From Myotis daubentonii (lineage: Eukaryota; Chordata; Mammalia; Chiroptera; Vespertilionidae), in NCBI RefSeq assembly GCF_963259705.1, contig NC_081841.1, positions 32,081,358 to 32,145,357 on the forward strand: a stretch of DNA of 64,000 bases, written 5' to 3'. Shown here in pieces: positions 26,301-55,786 of the stretch. Each line of letters opens with the position of its first letter. Position 1 is the stretch's first letter. The notes below the pieces were generated by a model. It was not told where the DNA came from. It worked only from the letters and a program-made list of their open reading frames with translations, and ran no database searches. Both the position numbers and the translations under genes were made by a program.

Positions 26301-27689
26301 CATACACCACTGAACTAACATTTATTAATAGCCTCCTTGTATCAAGCATTGTGTTAGCACTCTTCTCGCTCCCATTTCCCTCGCACTATTATTAAGAATA
26401 AAAGCAAAATGTAATAAATCTTTAAATTTTAAGTAATCTCATGATGTCTCCTTGCAAAGGCCTTGACAAATATGTGTGTGTGCGCGTGTACGTATTATTT
26501 TTGTCTACTGTTAAAAATATCCTGTGCATTGTTCTTAGAATTACATAGCTGATTAGAAATGTCTATGTAAGTGTTCTTTGTGAATTGAAAGCACCAGCTG
26601 CCTGGTATCAGGTGGGAGTCACAGCTTCCAGGTGACCATCTAGTTCCTCATTGCTAAGAGGACTTGCCCGGCAACCATGAGTGTTTTGTAATGTGGGTAA
26701 CCAAATTCCATGTAATTCAAGCAAACAAGAGATAACTTGGGAAGTGAGTTATCAACACCCCCTGACTGATTGTTTTCCTCTTGGGAGAAAAATTGCCTGT
26801 GTTACTTAACCTTTCTACACTTCAGGGTTTTCTATTTTTCTTAGAAAGCTGTTTTCACGCCAAACTAAATTCATCTCAGGATAATTTCACTACCTATATA
26901 TCTGTTCTTCTCTGATCCCTAGTAATAAAATTTCTTGATTGTTTCAAAATAAACTAAATTAAATCTGTCTTCTGAGGATGTAAGAATTTGTATTTTTCTA
27001 CTCCATATCATCCTGTTAAATCTCTTGTTGTTGTTTTTTACATTGTAAAGCCTATTCTCTATTATCTGCAGGCAACTACATTAATATAGGATATTTAAAG
27101 AGAATGATGGTTCTTCCATCATTAGCTTTTATGCATTTCAAGTTAATCTAGAAATAAGGAAATACATGTCTCGATGCTAGATTCTGAAACACAGTGTCTA
27201 TTCAGAAACAGCCTGTTTCACTGCAAGGATTTGAAAAGAGACACCGAATTTATTTCTTAGTAATGCTTATTATATAGTATACAATGAAAATATCTTATAT
27301 AGTGTGACATTTATTAGAATTGCAAACTTTCTCAAGGGAAAATTACTAGTCCATGAAAAAACTTGGGAAACTGATTTCTATAAACCAAGCATGTCGTTCT
27401 TACAATCTAATGACCTGGTTGGTACAGATTGTTTTACTTTATGATCCAGCAAGAACACTAAAAAAAAATTTTTTGTTAGAACATTCAGAACGTTTGTAAA
27501 GGACATTTTATGAAAGAATAAAGCCTTTTTGTTATTTTCCCACAGTGTAGGAGGCTGGGGGGAAAAAGTGAAACAAGAAAACAATTTATCAAATTTCTGA
27601 AGACTTTAGTGTTCTTATTTTTTACATTGAAAGCAATTAACATTTTTACTTTAATAAACAATATGGTAACCTGCTTCATAAGTCATAGA

Positions 27690-28425
27690 GTATAAAAATT
27701 ATACCCTAAAATGCTCCCTTATGTCTGTTTGGATCCATGACACTGCTCTTCCCCATCCATCACCCGTTAACTCTAAAAGTACATAGGCTTTTTTTTGGTA
27801 ACTTTACAGTTCCTTAATGTACATACAATCAAATATTAAATATGCTCTTTCCCTCTCCATTTTTTGTAGATAATTCTTTTCACTTACCAACATGTCTTTC
27901 TAAATTGATATGTGGCGAAAATGCTCATATTTGTACTCTATGGAATATTATTTCGTTGAATGAATAAATATGTTCTATAGATGGGTGTTTCAATTGTTTA
28001 GTATCTTTTTCTATTATAAACAGTGTTACCTGACTAAACGAATATATATATTGTGTTGTTCTTGTGCTAGTATGTAGTATTAACTCCCCAAAATGGAATT
28101 TCTGAATCAAAGGCATATACTTTGATAACTTAAATAGATATTGCTCAGTTGCCCTCCATCAGAGTTATATTAATTCATGCTCCTTCCAGCAATATATAAG
28201 TTCCATTTCCTCACAGTTATGCTAATAGAATGTGTTATCCAATATTGGGGCTTTTTTTTCTATTAGGTGATAAAATATATCTGGATGTTTATAACTTGCA
28301 CTTCTTACAAATAAAGTTGAGAATTTTTCACATATTTCATAATAATTTGTGAATTATCTTTTTTGTGAATTGTCTATTCACATCCCTTTGATTGTTTTCC
28401 TAGATATTTAAAAAATCATTTTCTA
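27690..28425 (-). repeat. Ancient L1 3' region
   Basis: Plus-strand phrases such as GGAATTTCTGAATCAAAGGC and TTGTGAATTGTCTATTCACATCC are typical of the reverse complement of old L1 ORF2/3' UTR sequence. It is highly diverged. Confidence 0.5.
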
Positions 28426-29333
28426 AGAAATTCCATATACATTTAGCCTTTGCCTGTGATATAACTTGCTATTCCCCCATCCCCCAGTTCGTTGTTGTCT
28501 TTTGGCTTTGCTTATGTTGCTTTTTATAGGCAGGCAGCTCTGTTTTTGTGGCTGAATTGATTTGAACCAGTCTTTCCGCCCCCCCAATGACTAGATTTGG
28601 AGACTTAGTTACAAGAGTCCTCCTAAGTTCAAGGTAATAAAGAAAATGTATCATATTTTCTTTTAGAACTGACATGTATTTCTCTTTCTGCTTTTAGTCA
28701 TTCTTTTTTCTAGTCATGCCCTTGAGTTATAATTCTTTCCATTTGTCTAGATCATATTTTCAAAATCATCTCTATAAAGTGTCTCAGCCCACGAAGATTT
28801 ACTTTTCAGAACTGTCACATTATTTCCTACATGTCATCTCATTTATATCCTATTCACAACATTTTAAGTAAAGAATCTGACATTCTGGTCATATAAATTT
28901 TAAGAAGAGTTATGACTCTGCAAGGGTAACATTTGGACACACCTGTAATTCTCTGTGACTATACTGAATATACAAATGTCATGTTACTACATTTCTATAT
29001 GTTTCATTTCCCTGAAGACATGGACTATGTCTTCTGTCTTTCCACCATAGCAACTAGAAAAGTTATTTATACCAGTGTGGACAAAAGGAGCCACACTGAC
29101 AAGCTCAGGGGAGGCCTGCATGGCAGTTTTGCAAACTCAGAGACCTAAAATAACCACAAAAGATGGTCTGAAAATTAAATATTTAACTACAAACACGTAA
29201 TGGTAGGTAGTCATGTCCTAGGCTGGTATTTTCCCTGACAAAGATCAACTTAGATCTTTACTGAGCCCATTTGTCTTTTTGCCTCTAAGACAAAATATCT
29301 GTGAGATGTCTGGGTAACTTGTAACTTCCTTCC

Positions 29334-29357
29334 GCCCCCGCCCCCCCCCCCCCCCCA
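29334..29357. repeat. C-rich homopolymer tract
   Basis: CCCGCCCCCG followed by about 16 consecutive C. A common place for sequencing length errors. Confidence 0.85.
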
Positions 29358-30009
29358 GCCCAGGGCACAACAAATGGCACCAGGACATTCCCTCATTATT
29401 ATTGTTATCAAGTTAATTGTCAACTGTTAATTATGTTAAACTATCCTCACTATCCTCTAACCATCTGTGTAAAAGAAGCATATGTCTATCATTTCATTTT
29501 TTACCCTATCCCAGAGCTTTCCCCTCTTTGCTTCATTCTACCTCCTTAACTATCACCAATGAATTTCATGTAACCCACCTACGTCCCTTTCCTTTGATTG
29601 CAATGTATAAATACAGATGTAACCCAACATTCTCTGGAGCATTACCTCAATTCATTGAGGCCCTGTTTCCTGGCATATGTCGACAGTTTGACTCAAATAA
29701 ACTCACAAAATTCTTTACAGGTCTGAATGCTTTTTACGTTAACACCAGACACTCAATAGACATTTGTTTATTAGCTAAATTAATATATTATGGCTTCTTC
29801 TGTTAATTCTCTGCTTGGTTTTGTTCACATAGACTGGTTTGCTCCCAAACTGCCTAAGGATTCCTGCTTTCTTTTAACTTCCCAGTTTTCTAAAGCTATG
29901 ACTAGTGTTTCTATGTTGGAGTTTCAGCAATAACAGAAATCAAGTTGAGTCAGACATTAGAATAGAAAATGTAGTGGCTTTCCCTCAAAATACCTGTATT
30001 TGGTTTTAT

Positions 30010-30310
30010 TTTATTATTTTGTTAAATTTATCTTTATTGTTGAAAGTATTACAGATGTCTCCTTTTTTCCCCCATTGACCCCTCTAGTGCTCCCACTCTA
30101 GGCCTTCACCACATTATTGTCTGTGTCCATGGGTTATGCATAAATGCATACAAGTTCGTTGGTTAAGCTCTTCCCACCCACCCACCCACCCACGCCTTCC
30201 CTATGAGATTCAATAGTCTATTCTGATTCCATGTCTCTTGATGTATTTTTTCTTCACTTTACTTTGTTCTTCAGATTCCACATATGAGTGAGATCATGTG
30301 ATACTTGTAT
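30010..30310 (-). repeat. L1 3' UTR and ORF2 end remnant
   Basis: TTTATTGTTGAAAGTATTAC, CCATGGGTTATGCATAAATG and CACATATGAGTGAGATCATG in this order match the better preserved copy at 59870-60850. It includes a (CCCA)n run at 30174-30194. Confidence 0.7.
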
Positions 30311-32173
30311 TTAAGTTAAAAACAAACACCTTCACTATGGCAGAATCCAGATACTATAACTAAAATCATTTAACACACAGTGGTTGGGGGACTGTAAAAC
30401 CAAGCAATAAAATGGAATTGTGGAAAGGATCACAGATCAGGTGTCAGGATTTGAGGACAATTATTATTTTTATTTTTACCACTGTCTGATAATAATACCT
30501 TAAATTTCTTCTGTAACCCATTTCTTCCACCACTCTCAGTTCACGGGCTTTGGATCCAAAGAAAGCAAATCATTAGTGAGAACACTGCACCTCCCAGGCC
30601 ATGGAGGCAGGTTCGGGGATGTGCATTTGACTGGGTGCGAACCAATAAGATGCAATGAGATATTTCTGGAGTTCCCAGGGAAGCACTAGGTACGGTTTCC
30701 TACTAGGCCTGAATACGAGAGGATGTGAGACTAAACTTGCTATAGACAATTTACCACTGCACAGAACCTGGAAAGCAAATAAATATAAAGAGGACAGAAC
30801 ATTAGGGAGTTGGAGAAAATCTTGCTAAGTTGGTGACATATTTTTGTTCCTGAATGTAATCTTGCTTAATGTCAGTTCCATTTCTAGACTTTTGGTTAGG
30901 TGCACCAATAAGTCCTCTTTCCTTTTGTTTTGTTTTAACCAGTTTGAAGAAATACCAGGAAAAAAGCAAAGTTCAAACGTGCTTGTTTGCATCTAATTGA
31001 ATCAGATCAGTTTCTCTTTTGTAAAGTAGCTTGGGTCAAGCTCACTTCCAATGCTAAAATTATATGAAATAAAATTTCCCTTATGACTAAATGATCTGTC
31101 AGTCCCAGAAAGTGTGATTTTCGCATTGTGGATACTGACCAATGGAATATCTGAATCCGTGCATTACCTGGCCAGGTGTCACTGGGCGTCTACTCTATTT
31201 GAAAAGAATGTGAGCAGTTCCATTTTCTGTATTATCCCAGAGAATAACTAAAGCGCTCTAACTGAATATGTGAGGACTCAGTTTTTCCTCGATTTTACAG
31301 CACCTTGTCTTGCAATTTATCATTCATGTCTCTCTACTCGATCAGATAAAAGGTTATTTGCTAACAGATACTTTGCTTATGGTTGATTGCTCCCAATAAA
31401 GTCTATTGTTCCCAATAAAGACTGTGTCACTAAGAATTAGGTTTGGCTAGCTGCGAAAGATGGAGTGATAGGAGTTTATTTCCTCATAGTGTAAAGGCAA
31501 TTTGGATGCAGGCAGTCCTTGGTAGAGCCGTTCCATGAAAACAAGGATCCAGGCTTCTGCCAGCTCTTAGCTCTGTCATCCCAAGGGTCTCACCTTTCTG
31601 CTCATGGTCCAGGACGGCTAATAAATTTGAGATTATGGTAAATATCTATATCTAAAATGTCTATTCTCCTGCAGGATGACGAGAATATGTGGTTGGTTTT
31701 TGTCTTTGTCCTTATTTGGCAAAATAAAAAGTTGGCAAACGTATGTTGAGGCCCCTGTAGCTCCCTCGCCACAAGTACTCATTTCCCATCCCTGACAAAG
31801 TTTCAAATATTTTAAATGGGCCCATGAAAAGTCAAACTTGGAAACCACTGGCTTGGAAACCAGCATTCATCTAGAAACTGGAACAATGAATTAGAGACAT
31901 AAATGAAAATAACCTTTCTCCTTACGTCTAAATATGATCGTCATACCAAAAGGTGAAGTCATTTTGGTAATGTGAGCTGAGAAAGGTACTTAATAGGTGC
32001 CTGACTCAGTCTCCCTTTTTGTAATACAGGAATATCTTCATAATATGCTAGAGCATTAAATGAAAGGATGATTTCAATATTATTTTATGAACTCTGATAT
32101 AAAAATGAAACTATAACTAGTATTTACTGCACTTTGTATACTGTGCTCAAGAGCACAGATTAAGAAACCACAT

Positions 32174-32381
32174 GGCCCTAGCTGGTTTGCCTCAGTGGAT
32201 AGAATGTCAGCCTGCGGACTCAAGGGTCCCAGGTTTGATGCTGGTCGAGGGCATGTACCTTGGTTGCAGGCACATCCCCAGTGGGGAGTGTGCAGGAGTC
32301 AGCTGATCGATGTTTCTAACTCTCTATCCTTCTCCCTTCCTCTCTGTAAAAAATCAATAAAATCTATTAAAAAAAAAAAAA
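32174..32381 (+). mobile_element. VES SINE
   Basis: Head GGCCCTAGCTGGTTTGCCTC, tail (A)n. The perfect 12-bp target duplication AAGAAACCACAT lies at 32162-32173 and 32382-32393. Confidence 0.93.
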
Positions 32382-32488
32382 AAGAAACCACATGCCTGGG
32401 ATAAACCCCAGTTCCGCTTGGTGGCTGTGCAACCTCTGTGTGCCTATTTCAGTTTCCTCATCTGTAAAATGGGATTCAAATATTTACT

Positions 32489-32683
32489 TTAGGACAGGGA
32501 TTCTCAACCAGGGGTGATCTTGCTCCCCAGAAGACATTTGTTATGTTTGAAGACATTTTTGGTTTACACAACTGGGGGTTAGGGTGTGTTGCTGGCATCT
32601 AGTGAATAGATACTAGGAATGCTGCTAAACAGCCTGCAACACAATCCCCCAGCACCACATATCAATAGCGCCAACACTGATTT
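32489..32683 (+). repeat. MER20 (hAT-Charlie MITE)
   Basis: CAGGGATTCTCAACCAGGGG at the left, TTGCTGGCATCTAGTGAATAG and GATGCTGCTAAACA-type centre, and CAATAGCGCCAACACTG at the right follow MER20 as I know it. Confidence 0.75.
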
Positions 32684-32739
32684 AAATGAGATGATATACG
32701 TAAAGCACTTGGAACAGAAACCACTACTCCAGTGTCAGT

Positions 32740-32930
32740 TACTATTATGACCAAGCATTGTACTATGAGCTTTATTTTCTCACTTTACACAACTCCTATT
32801 GTAGAGTTACCATTATCACTATTTCATAGATGAGAAAATTGAGGTTTAGAAGTGAGTAGGTACCTAACTTGCCCCAAATCATAATTAATCAATGATTGAA
32901 TCGACACAGAAATCCAAGTTTAACCAAAAA
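32740..32930 (-). repeat. MIR SINE remnant
   Basis: TATTTCATAGATGAGAAAATTGAGG and the neighbouring CACTTTACACAACTCCTATT match a reverse-oriented MIR. Confidence 0.6.
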
Positions 32931-33711
32931 CAAATTTCATGTTTTTTACACTACCTAAACTGACCCCTAGTTTATAAATTAGAATCCTTGTTAAGGAGTG
33001 TATGCCATAAGTTGACCTACTAAATCCCATATTATGCTGCCTCCCAGTAGCCTGTACCTGGATAATCCAGTCCAAACTGTTTTTCATTAGGAAGTAGATC
33101 TAACTCTAACAAAATTAATCCCAATTTAGAAAGCTGTTTTAGAGTCTGTCTTTCAGAGAAATAAAATGGACTTCCTTGTAATCACTGGCTACAGATCCTT
33201 CTTCAGTTGTGACCCTAAAATGGTAACACAGGAGTTTTAGAGCAGTGAAAATGCTCTTATAATGATGATTACATGTCCTTATAGTTTGTCCAAACTCATA
33301 GAATGTACACCAACAATGAACCCTAACGTAATGATAATGACGTGTCAATATAGGTTCACTGATTTTAACAAACATACTACTATGGTGAATGATATTGATA
33401 ATGAGAAAAGATAAGCATGTGTGGGAGTAAGTACCTATGTGAAATTTCTGTACTTTCAATTTTGCTGTGAAAAACATTGAATTCCTTAAAAAAATGATAA
33501 CCATATTCTCAGGACATCAAAATCATAGCACATGTTGTGACCAAGAATTTTTGTGCTGGTTGGTGGGAAGAGCTATAGAAGATGAAATGCAGATAACAGA
33601 ATTTAAGGAAAGTTATGATGTAGGAGAAAAATTATTTGCAAAACTGACTGAAATCTTTCAGAAACCATTAAAGGAAAAACTCCAGAAACAGAAGCACACT
33701 ACCATCGTTAA

Positions 33712-33717
33712 TTTATT
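33712..33717 (-). terminator. LDHB: LDHB polyadenylation signal AATAAA
   Basis: A canonical AATAAA on the minus strand, about 180 bases after the stop codon. It is the only canonical hexamer in the expected 3' UTR. Confidence 0.8.
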
Positions 33718-33873
33718 TGTTCAAGGACTCATGTTGCAAGCATTACACCAGGTATGGGCTTTGATTCTGTAAGCCCAGGTTCACATATTTAGGAGGATAA
33801 AAGCAAACTGTGATCCATGTTCATGGATGGAAACTAAAGGCTCATGGTTAATCACATTGTAGTTCTTAAATTT

Positions 33874-33894
33874 CTACAGCCTAGAACCCTGTAG

Positions 33895-33897
<3 letters not shown>
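33874..33897 (-). promoter_or_regulatory. LDHB: LDHB stop-codon readthrough cassette with cryptic peroxisomal signal SRL
   Basis: Directly read: TGA CTA CAG GGT TCT AGG CTG TAG. TGA followed by CTA is the high-readthrough stop context described for human LDHB. Decoding TGA as an amino acid adds seven residues ending Ser-Arg-Leu, a type 1 peroxisomal targeting signal, before an in-frame TAG. The 341-residue product equals the length of the known mammalian LDHBx isoform. That it works in this animal is inferred from the conserved stop context and C-terminus. Confidence 0.85.
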
Positions 33898-51605
<17,708 letters not shown>

Positions 51606-52140
51606 TGTGCCCTGTAAGAAAAGAATCAAAATATTACACGTGAAATTCGAATGGGAACTATCCTAAAAATGTTACTACTGCAATTTTTTAATTAAAGTAC
51701 AGTTTAAAAAGAGCGTAATGGTCTGCTAGGACACAGAATATACTTTAAAGAACCATGTCACTCATTTAATGGAGAACTTAAGATAAGACCTCCATGGAGC
51801 TATTTGAATTTGGGTTCTTCTCTTCAGTCTATGATTCCGTATTAGTATTTAACAAGTTGTATTTAACCATTTTTGTCTTGTGGCTATTCATTCACTGGCT
51901 AAAAGACAAAAATATTTATATTTAAACGAACTGATCTTTCTATTCTCCTTCTAAAGAATTTATATGTAACTATGTAAACTAAGTTAGAGCTCACTATTAA
52001 CCCGTATTTAAGTTTGGTCTAAAAAAATTAATGGCCAATTATCAATATAATTTCTACTAATGGTTATTATCACACTTGGAAGATAGGGACTGACTTGTTC
52101 TTCTATTGTTTTCTCCTACTTAAATCTTATGATGATGATT

Positions 52141-52312
52141 TTTTAAATCCTCAACCAAGGACATGTTCATTGATTTTAGAGAGAGGAAGGGAGAGAGAAG
52201 GATAGAGAGAAACATTGATCAGTTGCCTCCCGCGACTGGGGATGGAACCCATAACTCAGATATGTGCAGGGGACAACACTCCAACCAACAGAACCACCCA
52301 GCTAGGTCTACT
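52141..52312 (-). mobile_element. VES SINE (old, partial)
   Basis: ATTGATTTTAGAGAGAGGAA, ACATTGATCAGTTGCCTCCC and the degraded head complement CCACCCAGCTAGG. More diverged than most copies here. Confidence 0.75.
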
Positions 52313-52534
52313 TAAGTCTTATTTAAAATGTGTCACAGTGTACTGAATATACAATGTGTGCTTAAATAAATACAGTGACAATAAAATAGTGATGAGTGAT
52401 GTTTGTGCAAAAGGTGTCCTCCCCCCCAAAAAAATCACCCTGAATTCCTTTTAGTGTACCTTGGAAGCTTACTGAAAGGTGGTTAGATAATTATATATTT
52501 TCCTTTCAGGGGGTTCCAATAAGAGACTATCAAC

Positions 52535-52753
52535 TTGCCCTAACCGGTTTGGCTCAGTGGATAGAGCGTCGGCCTGCGGACTCAAGGGTCCCAGGTTCAA
52601 TTCTGGTCAAGGGCATGTACCTTGGTTGCGGGCACATCCCCAGTAGGGGGCGTGCAAGAGGCAGCTGATCAGTGTTTCTCTCTCATCAATGTTTCTAACT
52701 CTCTATTCCCCTCCTCTCTGTAAAAAATCAATAAAATATATATTTTTTTAAAA
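52535..52753 (+). mobile_element. VES SINE
   Basis: Near-consensus head CCCTAACCGGTTTGGCTCAG and tail TCAATAAAATATAT. The target duplication AAGAGACTATCAAC/AAGAGATTATCAAC (one mismatch) flanks it. Confidence 0.9.
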
Positions 52754-53997
52754 AAGAGATTATCAACCTTTGAATTAGTTTCTTTCCAGTCATTTTTATT
52801 TAAAAAAGCTCCCAAAAATTAAAAAAAAAATTGAAAACTATGGGTAAACATTCTACGCAGTAATACCAAATTTATCTGTGCCATCAGATAATTAGGTACC
52901 CTTTCTGAATACTTAAAACAAATCGCAAAATTTACTGTACCACCCTGCCTTCTTAAAGATCATTAGTAAGCCTCTTCTTCAGAATTAAGTATCAGTTATC
53001 ATTGTGACCCATTATAATGTCCATTATTTATGTTTCCTTTTACTTATAATGCTAGACTGTAGCCTTGGAGGTCACTGTGCCTGTTTCAAATTGCGCCCCT
53101 GCCTCCCAATCCTGTTTTTTTGTTTCTAGTCTGCAATAAACTGAATGACAAAACCTAGTTTAGCAATTCAATATGGTAAGAGCTAGTAAGTCTCTGAGTT
53201 AGAATAAAGTACTTAAATTTGGAGACAACTGTGTAACAACTATTTTGTTCTAAAGCTACCCCCCCATCCCCAAAAAAACACATTTTCCTAAATTGATTCT
53301 TTAGCCTTTCCAGAGCACATTTGCATTTCTTGTGGATGCTAGTGAAATCCAGATCAGCATGTAACTGTCTTTCCAAATGACCTTACAATGAAATTCATAC
53401 ACGTCCTGCATTTTTAGCAGAATCAGAAGAATGCTGCCTCTCTTCTTGTTGAACAGAGGAAGATACAAATGCACAGTTTTTCTCCATTAAGTTTATTTTC
53501 ATTAGTTGCTTTACATCCTTCAGGTACATAGAGGACGCAGAAAGCAATGGAGAAAAATAATCCAGTAACGGTTGCTACATAAATACCGACCGGTTATTCA
53601 GATAGATCTTTTAAAATCAATTTTGGGAATTTCAGAAATTACAATTTAGAGGGAGTACAGATTCTTTCGTATCTTTCTGGAGAAAGTGTTTTTCTTCAAT
53701 ATTTCCTTCATACAAGTTACTAAAAAATTAGAATAAAAGGTTCTGTATTGTATGCAGGACTGTGCCAAGGTCAGAGTGGTGGCTGTAAGGAAAAAGAATG
53801 ATACGCAGGGTAAAAATAACCTCTGATGCTTGGTCCTTCACAGTGCAGTCCCCCTACCCCCTTGTGCATAGAAGTCATTAGAAATAAACCAGTGCCTTAA
53901 GTTCAGGAACAAAGACCCCCTTTACGAATAGCTCTCCATTCTAACTTTTTTAAAAGCCATGTTTGCCATCTAATTCCTCCACTAAGAAAGCGCTGGT

Positions 53998-54058
53998 CCG
54001 GCCCTCCCCCTCCCTCTCCCCCCCCCGCCCCCTCCCCCTCCCCCTCCCCCTCCCTCCA
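53998..54058 (-). repeat. (CCCCCT)n G-quadruplex-prone tract
   Basis: The plus strand is almost only C and T. The minus (LDHB coding) strand has more than eight consecutive runs of 3-9 G separated by single A or C. It lies in intron 1 about 0.9 kb downstream of the candidate exon 1. Confidence 0.8.
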
Positions 54059-54898
54059 GGCCCGAAGTGCAGCCTCCAGTGCTGGCCGCCCACAGGCCAC
54101 CTCTCCCCCTGCGCCCTGGCGCCCGCAGCCCGGAGGGGAGGTCACAAGGGAGGCGGCAACCGCAGGTCTCCTCGGAGAAGGTCTCCTCGGAAAACGTCGA
54201 GGCCTTCCTTACTCTCAACACCCAAAGCTGCAAAGTAAACACAGCACCCCGCGCATCCAGGAAAAAGGGCCCGGAAGGCATCCGTCTAGAGCTCTGGAAA
54301 GGACAGCGTCTCCAGCTCCGGGCCAAGCCTGAGAGCAGGTCAACCCTGCAGGTCATCCTTGACCCTCCTCCCCGCCAGTGCAGGGGCATTTCTCCATTCT
54401 CGCGGCAGGAGATCCCAGTGCCCAGGTTCAAGATCAGCCAGCCTTCGCCTATCCCCTCGTCCCTCCTTCCTCCCCTGCTCCTCAGACGCTGGGGGTACAG
54501 TGACCGCCCTGAGCCCACCAAGGGCGCGAGCCCGGGGTTTAGCTGCAAATGAAAGTAAGTCTCTCCGCCCCCCCCCCCCGCCCCGTCCTGTCCCCCCCCC
54601 CCCGTCCCCCCGCGCGCCCCAGGAGCACGGGCCGAATGCGAGCCCCGCTGCGCGGCGGCCAAAGCTGGGGCTCGGCCGCACCGCCTCGGCTCCACCTTGC
54701 TCCCCCCGCGGAAGGCACGACCCGCAGCCTCGAACCCACGGGCTGAGCCAGGACTGGAGTCCGGATGCTCAGGGCTGAAGGCCGTAGAGGACATCCCCCT
54801 GCTCAGTTCTTCCCTCACTCTCGCAACACAAGGACTCCCCTGTCTGACCCTCCCGGTGGCCTCTGAGTCAGGATGGAGGATATGGAGCTGAAACCTAC

Positions 54899-54990
54899 CA
54901 GGAGAGAGAAGGCTGCTCAGATGGTGGGAAGAGTCGCGCCAAGAAGACAGTTTCGGCTGCGAGCGTCTGTCTGCTCCGGCACAGGCTCTG
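54899..54990 (-). promoter_or_regulatory. LDHB: LDHB noncoding exon 1 (approximate)
   Basis: LDHB of mammals has an untranslated first exon. Here a candidate ends at CTCCTG with donor GTAGGT (54898-54893) and lies just downstream of a CCAAT box and a GC box. The donor is clear, but the transcription start is only estimated. Intron 1 would then be about 3.3 kb. Confidence 0.55.
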
Positions 54991-55452
54991 CAAGGAGGAG
55001 GAAGAGGCGGGCCCGCCCCTCTGCAGCCTCGCAGCTTTCTCCATTGTGATTGGAAACCCGAGCACCGCCTACCCCTCCCCTCCGCTCGCTCAATCCCCTT
55101 CAAGGACAAGGGCTCAAGTATGCACATGCCCTCCTCCTCCCCAAAACGGCAGGTCACCTTCTGGTGGCCAAGGCGGCCCCGCTCCCCGCCGGCGAGACCG
55201 CAGTCAGAGGCCGCATAATGTCGGAAACCAAGCTTCGCCTCCTCAAGACTTCCACGCTCTCGTTTCATCCAAATAGAAATAAAATTCAATTTCGCTTTTC
55301 TGGTCGACTTTAGAAGACTACAGTTTCTAGCTAAGATGTGGAGGATGTGTTCCCCGGAATAGCGCTGGTGCTTCGGAATGTTTTCAAAAGAAAGCAGAAT
55401 TTTCCATTTTCAGCGTCTCGGTGATAACGCTCATTTGATGCAACAATTACAG

Positions 55453-55454
<2 letters not shown>

Positions 55455-55504
<50 letters not shown>
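55455..55504 (+). repeat. (GT)n microsatellite
   Basis: 50 bp of pure GT just upstream of the LDHB CpG island. Confidence 0.95.
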
Positions 55505-55505
<1 letters not shown>

Positions 55506-55659
55506 TCCTCCCTCCCCACACCACCACCTAATTCAGCCAATGTGCCTGATTTGCCTACTCGTTGCCTGAGGAAGTGAGGCCTAGAGGCTGTTCTCCCCAG
55601 TTCTCTGCAAATCTATATGGTCTCACCAGAAACTGGGTAAGGCTCGGTTTCTCTGTTAG

Positions 55660-55786
55660 TCCCTGGTAACTCCAAAGATGCAAGTTGCCATTCATCTCTG
55701 TGTCTTCAACACCCAGCTCAGTGCCTGGTACCTCCATACAGTGCTGGCAAGTGAGGGAGTGAATGAATGAATGAATGAATGAGCAG
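55660..55786 (+). repeat. L2 3' end with (TGAA)n tail
   Basis: CCCAGCTCAGTGCCTGGTAC followed after ~40 bases by a (TGAA)n run, the standard 3' terminus of L2. Confidence 0.65.

Larger units (their letters stand above)
32120..32740 (+). repeat. MIR SINE split by a VES SINE and a MER20 element
   Basis: MIR pieces are CACTGCACTTTGTATACTG-side sequence at 32120-32173, GTTTCCTCATCTGTAAAATG at 32394-32488 and AAATGAGATGATATACGTAA after 32684. VES (32174-32381) and MER20 (32489-32683) interrupt it. Confidence 0.7.
19871..33690. other. GYS2-LDHB intergenic interval
   Basis: About 14 kb with no gene, matching the empty GYS2-LDHB interval of human. Besides the repeats listed separately, weak L2 or MIR traces occur near 21570-21740 and 28950-29060. 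I see nothing recognisable in 20430-22034, 22860-23840, 26310-27680, 28430-30000 and 30310-32120. Confidence 0.75.
51612..54898 (-). other. LDHB intron 1
   Basis: About 3.3 kb from the candidate exon 1 donor to the exon 2 acceptor. It holds two VES SINEs. The part next to exon 1 belongs to the CpG island. 52760-53970 shows no recognisable element. Confidence 0.7.
53980..55230 (-). promoter_or_regulatory. LDHB: CpG island with LDHB promoter
   Basis: This is the only long GC- and CpG-rich block of unique sequence in the window. On the minus strand a CCAAT box (55049-55053) and a GGGCGGG GC box (55012-55018) sit 60-100 bases upstream of the candidate exon 1. No TATA box is seen. The island extends through exon 1 into intron 1, where it contains dense G runs on the coding strand (see 53998-54058). 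Confidence 0.75.

Noticed and set aside
29417..29806. A 129-codon plus-strand open frame in the intergenic interval.
   Set aside because: No family resemblance and no supporting signals. A length expected by chance in 64 kb of AT-rich DNA.
33467..33772. A 101-codon plus-strand open frame overlapping the LDHB 3' end region.
   Set aside because: It runs antisense through the LDHB 3' UTR and into downstream intergenic DNA, with no recognisable domain, promoter or splice context.
53982..55289. A 435-codon open frame on the minus strand across the LDHB promoter region.
   Set aside because: It is built from GC-rich low-complexity sequence in a CpG island, ends in a poly-Gly/Arg tract made by the CCCCCT repeat, crosses the expected exon 1 and intron 1, and resembles no known protein. 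Long stop-free frames are expected by chance in such composition.
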